Source of the DNA: Chloroflexota bacterium
GTDB taxonomy: Bacteria > Chloroflexota > Limnocylindria > Limnocylindrales > CSP1-4
Direction of reading: 5' to 3'
DNA: 9,298 nucleotides
NCBI GenBank assembly: GCA_021812735.1
Contig: JAKAMV010000331.1
Location: forward strand, 1 to 9,298
Below are positions 6,358 through 9,298 of this stretch, one piece after another (within the stretch, counting starts at the first letter, position 1; each line of letters starts with the position of its first letter). The position numbers and the translations under genes are program-made. A model generated the notes under the pieces. It made no database searches and had not been told where the DNA came from. It saw only the letters and a program-made list of their open reading frames with translations.

Positions 6358-6857
6358 GCCGCGGCCCGTTGGGATCCCCACCAGTCGATGAACGCGTCGG
6401 TGATTCGGCTGCGCTCGTCGTCCGAGAGGAGGTCGGTGAAGGGGGAGCTGTTCTGGAGGACGGCCGCCTCGTCGTCGCGCCGCGTCAGGGTCTCCATGAC
6501 GGCCTCCGCCCCCTGCGCGAGGACGCGCGCCCACTGGTCGGCGAACCAGGCGAGGTGGTCGTCGCCGCGCATCTCGGCGAGCCGGCGCATCGCCAGGTCC
6601 CGGGCGCGTCCCCAGTCGAGGGCGACGTGGGCCGCCTGAACGCGTCCCGACCAGAGCTGGAGAAGGTGGGACCCGTCCGCGACGTGCGCCCGCTCTCGCT
6701 CCTCGAGATAGGCGTCCACCGTCTCGCGGCGGACGCGGCGGTGCTTGCCGACGCGGAAGGAGGCCATCCGCCCGGTGTCGCAGAGGTCGACGACATGCTG
6801 GCGGGACGCGCCGATCAGGCGTGCGACCTCTCCCGTCGAGAGCAGATCCTTAGTCAC
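6354..6857 (-). CDS. Excisionase/MerR-type HTH protein, putative antitoxin and repressor
   Basis: This 167-aa protein begins with a winged helix-turn-helix of the excisionase family. Residues 5-50 read LLSTGEVARLIGASRQHVVDL ... MASFRVGKHRRVRRETVDAYLEE. The remainder is an acidic helical domain ending in WWGSQRAAA, which could bind the partner protein. I chose the GTG at 6855-6857 because GGAG lies eight bases upstream (6866-6869) and the HTH begins right after it. In-frame GTGs at 6875 and 6884 would add 6 or 9 residues but lack ribosome binding sites. It is the first gene of a two-gene operon overlapping the nucleotidyltransferase by 4 bp, the usual antitoxin-first order. CACC(G/C)TA repeats between promoter and start codon suggest it represses its own transcription. 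The role is inferred; the HTH assignment is secure. Confidence 0.85.
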   Translation of the reverse strand: MTKDLLSTGEVARLIGASRQHVVDLCDTGRMASFRVGKHRRVRRETVDAYLEERERAHVADGSHLLQLWSGRVQAAHVALDWGRARDLAMRRLAEMRGDDHLAWFADQWARVLAQGAEAVMETLTRRDDEAAVLQNSSPFTDLLSDDERSRITDAFIDWWGSQRAAA

Positions 6858-6893
6858 CGTAGACGCTCCAAACACCGTAAACACAACACCCTA
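6855..6893 (-). promoter_or_regulatory. Three operator-like repeats before the HTH gene
   Basis: Read on the + strand, CACCGTA occurs at 6855-6861 and 6873-6879, and CACCCTA at 6887-6893. They run from the predicted transcription start to the start codon of the HTH gene, where a bound protein would block transcription. The HTH protein encoded just downstream is the natural candidate, by inference. Confidence 0.45.
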
Positions 6894-6898
6894 CGACA

Positions 6899-6927
6899 AC
6901 TATGGACGAGGGGAACCGGCTTGTCAA
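6899..6927 (-). promoter_or_regulatory. Promoter of the passenger HTH-nucleotidyltransferase operon
   Basis: On the minus strand a perfect -35 TTGACA (6922-6927) is followed, after exactly 17 bases, by CATAGT (6899-6904), close to the consensus -10. Transcription would start near 6892, about 35 bases before the GTG at 6857. The promoter lies about 50 bp inside the right end of the element, so the cargo carries its own expression signal. Confidence 0.7.
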
Positions 6928-6944
6928 TACGAGGAGACGACGAC

Positions 6945-7493
6945 TCAACGAGGCCTTGCCGCCGGCAGGGGACCGAGTTCATTCACAGGCTCTGAGTCCT
7001 TCTTACCGGGCGGATTGCCCAGATCGTGACGCTCCCTCGCTCGCTTGACCGCCTCATCGGAGCGACCGAGGTTGGTCGCCAACTCGAAGAGCTCGTTGAT
7101 GCGAGCATCTGCCCGGAGACTCCCCTCCCTTGCCTGGCGCTGCGCGTCGTCCAGGAGGCCTGCCCTTCGCCGTTCGTACTCGGCGAGAGCCTCCCGCAGC
7201 TCCTTGTAGCCGTCGAGGTTGGCGAGCAGTCGCGGGAATGCAGTTGGCAGGCGGCTGTCCTCGACCCCCTTCAGCGATTCACGGATCACCCGGGACCGGT
7301 TGCGCAGAAACTCGTCGCGCACCTGGTCGGTCATGTAGAGGATCGTCCGCCCCGACCGTACGGCCACGACGAGCTTCTCCAGCTCCTCGAGGTCGTCGCC
7401 GGAGAGCTTGAAGAAGCCGAGGTAGGTGTTGGTGTCGAGGAAGAGGTGGAGCTGCCTGGGCTCGGCCCGGACGCCTTTGGGTGCCTCAGGCAT
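6945..7493 (-). pseudogene. 5' half of PIN-domain (DUF4935-like) nuclease gene, interrupted by transposon
   Basis: This is the N-terminal part of a PIN-domain ribonuclease gene. LHLFLDTNTYLGFF (Asp20) is the first PIN strand with its catalytic Asp, and TDQVRDEFLRN (Glu61) holds the second conserved acid. A long helical insert of residues 65-155 follows, as in DUF4935-type PIN proteins. Residues to 167 are host-encoded, ending GNPPGKKDS. The frame then runs into the transposon for 15 foreign codons and stops at 6945. Joined to 4382-4891 with one TGA copy, it gives 1011 bp and 336 aa, reading GNPPGKKDSLGDAVNWE across the join. The truncated product lacks the acids at 170 and 193 and should be inactive. 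The ATG at 7491-7493 overlaps the end of the HNH gene by 8 bp, indicating coupled translation. Confidence 0.9.
6975..6992 (-). repeat. Right terminal inverted repeat of the transposon
   Basis: GAGTTCATTCACAGGCTC is the exact reverse complement of the left end at 4895-4912. It is followed by the second TGA target duplication (6993-6995), and host sequence resumes at 6996. Confidence 0.93.
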
Positions 7494-8289
7494 CGGGGCC
7501 GCTCTTCAGACGTGTAGCCCCTTCGGCCAGCGGGTCGTCTCCTGCTGCCTCGCCCTGAGCAAGGGCGTCGATTATCGCCGCGCTGTCGCTTCGCACGACC
7601 TCGAGGTAAGCCGTGGTCCAGAGAGAAGCCCGGCCTGCAACCCCGCCCTCGAGACGACCCGTTGCCCGGCCACCAAACACGCGCCAGCCCTGCTCGCGCA
7701 ACGACCGCAGGTGCGTCGTCACTGCAAGCGTCGCGTCCACTCTGGCCGCGGGGCCGATGTCATCCCAGATCTCGCTCCAGTCGAGGGCGTTCTGGAGGAA
7801 GCCTCCAACCAGCTGCGCCTCATCGGCGTCCACGACTTCCTCGTTGTTGAGGCTGGACTCCTCGGCCCCGACCAAGATGCCCAAGACGTCGCGGGCCGAC
7901 TGGAGCTCCCGGAGGTAGGGCGACGCACCTCGCTTCAGAACGACCTCGGTCGGCCCGACGCTCATCCGCCGCGCACGTTGCCACAACTCATGAGCGCTCT
8001 TGATTGCGAGAAGCGCCTCGACAGGGAACTCCTCCGGGAGTTGGTCGATGCGGCGGTGGTCCACCGCGCACAGCAAGATGAGGTTCGAGTATCTGTCGAG
8101 CTCAGGGTCTGGCCCCGGCGTGTCAGTTCCGCGCGGGCCATCAGGTCGCGGACTGACGATGTGGCACTCGTCACCGACCAACGCTAGCGTTCCGGAAGGC
8201 TGCTGCTGGACGAGTTCGGCCCGGCACATCGCGCACTGATTGCCGGCGAGCCCCCAAAGGATCTTGCGGTCTCGGTCCGAGATCGGCAT
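7486..8289 (-). CDS. HNH endonuclease, 267 aa, in hsdR operon
   Basis: The N-terminal 105 residues form an HNH nuclease domain. Cys19-x-x-Cys22 (NQCAMCRAEL) is a zinc knuckle, His43 in DECHIVSPRPDGPRG is the expected general base, and YSNLILLCAVDHRRID supplies Asn69, Cys74 and His78. The domain closes with AIKSAHELW, as usual for this group. It would make metal-dependent cuts or nicks in DNA. The other 160 residues are helical with no recognised motif and may sense a signal or bind a partner. The start ATG is 3 bp after the hsdR stop, and its ribosome binding site GAAGGA lies in the last hsdR codons. The 3' end overlaps the PIN gene by 8 bp. This tight arrangement argues for co-transcription with hsdR and a role alongside the restriction system, though which activity it serves is unknown. 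The gene is intact. Confidence 0.9.
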   Translation of the reverse strand: MPISDRDRKILWGLAGNQCAMCRAELVQQQPSGTLALVGDECHIVSPRPDGPRGTDTPGPDPELDRYSNLILLCAVDHRRIDQLPEEFPVEALLAIKSAHELWQRARRMSVGPTEVVLKRGASPYLRELQSARDVLGILVGAEESSLNNEEVVDADEAQLVGGFLQNALDWSEIWDDIGPAARVDATLAVTTHLRSLREQGWRVFGGRATGRLEGGVAGRASLWTTAYLEVVRSDSAAIIDALAQGEAAGDDPLAEGATRLKSGPDA

Positions 8290-8292
8290 GGC

Positions 8293-9297
8293 CTATCCTT
8301 CTGGCCCGGTCGCGCGAGCTCGCTCGAACACGCGCGCGAGGTAGTGGCTCATGACCGCCGCCTGGAACGCATCGTCGTCGAGGATGCGCTTGAAGATGTC
8401 CTCGTTGTCGTCCATCCGGCCCACGATGGTCTTGAGGAACTGGGGCTGGAAGACGAGCCGGAAGTTCTCGATGGGGTTGGCGCGGGCCTGATCCACGAGG
8501 TGTGGGTCGGCCATCCAGGTCTCCTCGAGCTGGTCGAAGAAGAGCTGGTCGGCGGTGCCGAGCACGGTGCCGAAGCGCTCGTTGAGGACCTCGATGATGG
8601 TCGAGAGGTGGGCCTTCTCCTCGGCGACCTGCTTGCCCTGGCCCGAGTAGAGCGACTCGATCGGGCCGTAGCCGCCATCGGGCGTGATCGAGCCGGATCC
8701 CGTCTTCTCGAGGCGCAGGTGCGTGAGCTGCACCTCGGCGCCGAGGTCCAGGCGGCCGCCGCCGTCGGACGGGAGCTCGGCGGCCAGGGCGCGCGAGGCG
8801 AGGTACAGGGCCTCGAGGCCCGCGTCGCCGAACTCGACCACCTGGGAGAGGAACGCGTACGCGCGGACGTAGGCGTCGAGGGCGTCGCGCGCCTCGCGCT
8901 GCTCCTCGGGCCCGAGGGCCCTGAACCGCTCGACCGGCGGCGCGAGCAGCGCGTAGACGGCGCCGTGGCCGCCGGGCTTGACGGTCCGGTCCGCGATGAG
9001 CGCCGCGACCTGCCGTGCCTCGTCCATCCCCATGACCTGGAGCCCGAGCAGGCGGCCCGCCATGTCGTGGAGGGTGTTGGGATCCGTCGGGACGGCGACT
9101 GTCGCCTCGTACCAGGGCTTGAAGGCCTCGGTGATCGCGGCCGCCTCGTTGCGGAAGTCGAGCACGAACGTGTCGGTCTTGTCGGGGTGGATCCGGTTGA
9201 GCCGCGACAGGGTCTGGACGGCGGCCAGGCCGACCAGGGGCTTGTCCACGAACATGGTGTGCAGCAGCGGCTGGTCGTACCCGGTCTGGAACTTCTC
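8293..9297 (-). CDS. hsdR: Type I restriction enzyme R subunit (HsdR), C-terminal part
   Basis: This is the C-terminal third of the restriction and translocation subunit of a type I restriction-modification enzyme. HsdR pumps DNA with a superfamily 2 motor and cuts it; it works in complex with HsdM and HsdS. The frame is open through the window edge, so the start lies outside. The first visible residues, EKFQTGYDQPLLHTMFVDK, followed by QTLSRLNRIHP, are the end of the second helicase domain, with SRLNR as motif VI. FVLDFRNEAAAITEAFKPWYE follows, typical of HsdR. The remaining 250 residues are the helical C-terminal region that contacts the methylase core. The N-terminal nuclease domain and helicase motifs I-V are not in the window. 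The stop lies 3 bp before the HNH gene. hsdM and hsdS presumably lie beyond 9298. Confidence 0.93.
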   Translation of the reverse strand, partial: EKFQTGYDQPLLHTMFVDKPLVGLAAVQTLSRLNRIHPDKTDTFVLDFRNEAAAITEAFKPWYEATVAVPTDPNTLHDMAGRLLGLQVMGMDEARQVAALIADRTVKPGGHGAVYALLAPPVERFRALGPEEQREARDALDAYVRAYAFLSQVVEFGDAGLEALYLASRALAAELPSDGGGRLDLGAEVQLTHLRLEKTGSGSITPDGGYGPIESLYSGQGKQVAEEKAHLSTIIEVLNERFGTVLGTADQLFFDQLEETWMADPHLVDQARANPIENFRLVFQPQFLKTIVGRMDDNEDIFKRILDDDAFQAAVMSHYLARVFERARATGPEG

Positions 9298-9298
9298 G

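Larger units (their letters stand above)
4895..6992. mobile_element. IS5-family transposon carrying a two-gene passenger module (2098 bp)
   Basis: The element is bounded by perfect 18-bp inverted repeats, flanked by a TGA duplication and inserted in the PIN gene. It contains the DDE transposase (4977-5759, +) and two passenger genes on the other strand: an HTH protein (6354-6857) and a DUF6036-like nucleotidyltransferase (5773-6357). IS5-family elements usually run about 0.8-1.3 kb with only transposase. Here roughly 1.2 kb of cargo lies between the transposase stop and the right end, and I find no internal copy of the inverted repeat that would mark off a shorter basic IS. Perfect ends, perfect duplication and intact frames all suggest a recent insertion. 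The passenger genes run in the same direction as the interrupted operon. Confidence 0.92.

Noticed and set aside
6358..6534. Upstream extension of the nucleotidyltransferase frame to an ATG at 6534
   Set aside because: The added 59 residues are out-of-frame readings of the HTH gene; the GTG at 6357, overlapping the HTH stop, is the natural coupled start.
5695..6639. 314-codon plus-strand frame opposite the passenger genes
   Set aside because: It is the complement of two genes with recognisable domains and has no protein-like features of its own.
7426..8187. 253-codon plus-strand frame opposite the HNH gene
   Set aside because: Antisense to conserved HNH motifs; no domain, no start signal.

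Overview
The window is high-GC bacterial chromosomal DNA. Its composition, GTG starts, purine-rich ribosome binding sites and a tRNA gene that encodes its own CCA would suit an actinobacterium or a high-GC Chloroflexota lineage. The sequence does not decide between them.

Layout. (1) 2-1588, + strand: the C-terminal end of a membrane acyltransferase-3/SGNH protein, then tRNA-Arg(UCG) at 1624-1700. This looks like ordinary chromosome. (2) 1701-2066: a gene-free stretch with a 17-bp direct repeat and two inverted repeats. (3) 2067-4138: two genes meeting tail to tail with a 4-bp overlap, an unrecognised 362-aa protein (+) and a PD-(D/E)XK nuclease-like protein (-). (4) 4382-9298, - strand: an operon reading hsdR (type I restriction subunit, cut by the window end), then an HNH endonuclease, then a PIN-domain (DUF4935-like) nuclease. 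Spacing is tight: 3 bp between hsdR and HNH, and an 8-bp overlap between HNH and PIN. Together this is a defence-island-like cluster next to a tRNA gene.

The main discovery is that the PIN gene is split by a complete 2098-bp transposon at 4895-6992. The element has perfect 18-bp terminal inverted repeats (GAGCCTGTGAATGAACTC) and a 3-bp TGA target duplication. It encodes an IS5-family DDE transposase (4977-5759, +). Removing the element plus one TGA restores an uninterrupted 336-aa PIN protein whose catalytic acids come from both halves.

The transposon is about twice the usual size of an IS5-family element because it carries two passenger genes inside its inverted repeats. These are an excisionase/MerR-type helix-turn-helix protein (6354-6857, -) and a DUF6036-like nucleotidyltransferase (5773-6357, -), joined by a GTGA overlap. 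They sit behind a near-consensus promoter (TTGACA, 17 bp, CATAGT), with three CACC(G/C)TA repeats from the transcription start to the start codon. The arrangement looks like a toxin-antitoxin operon carried as IS cargo. The toxin-antitoxin role is inferred from domains and gene order, not shown.

Overall picture: a type I restriction operon with two accessory nuclease genes appears to have recently lost its PIN effector to an IS element that carries its own putative addiction module.
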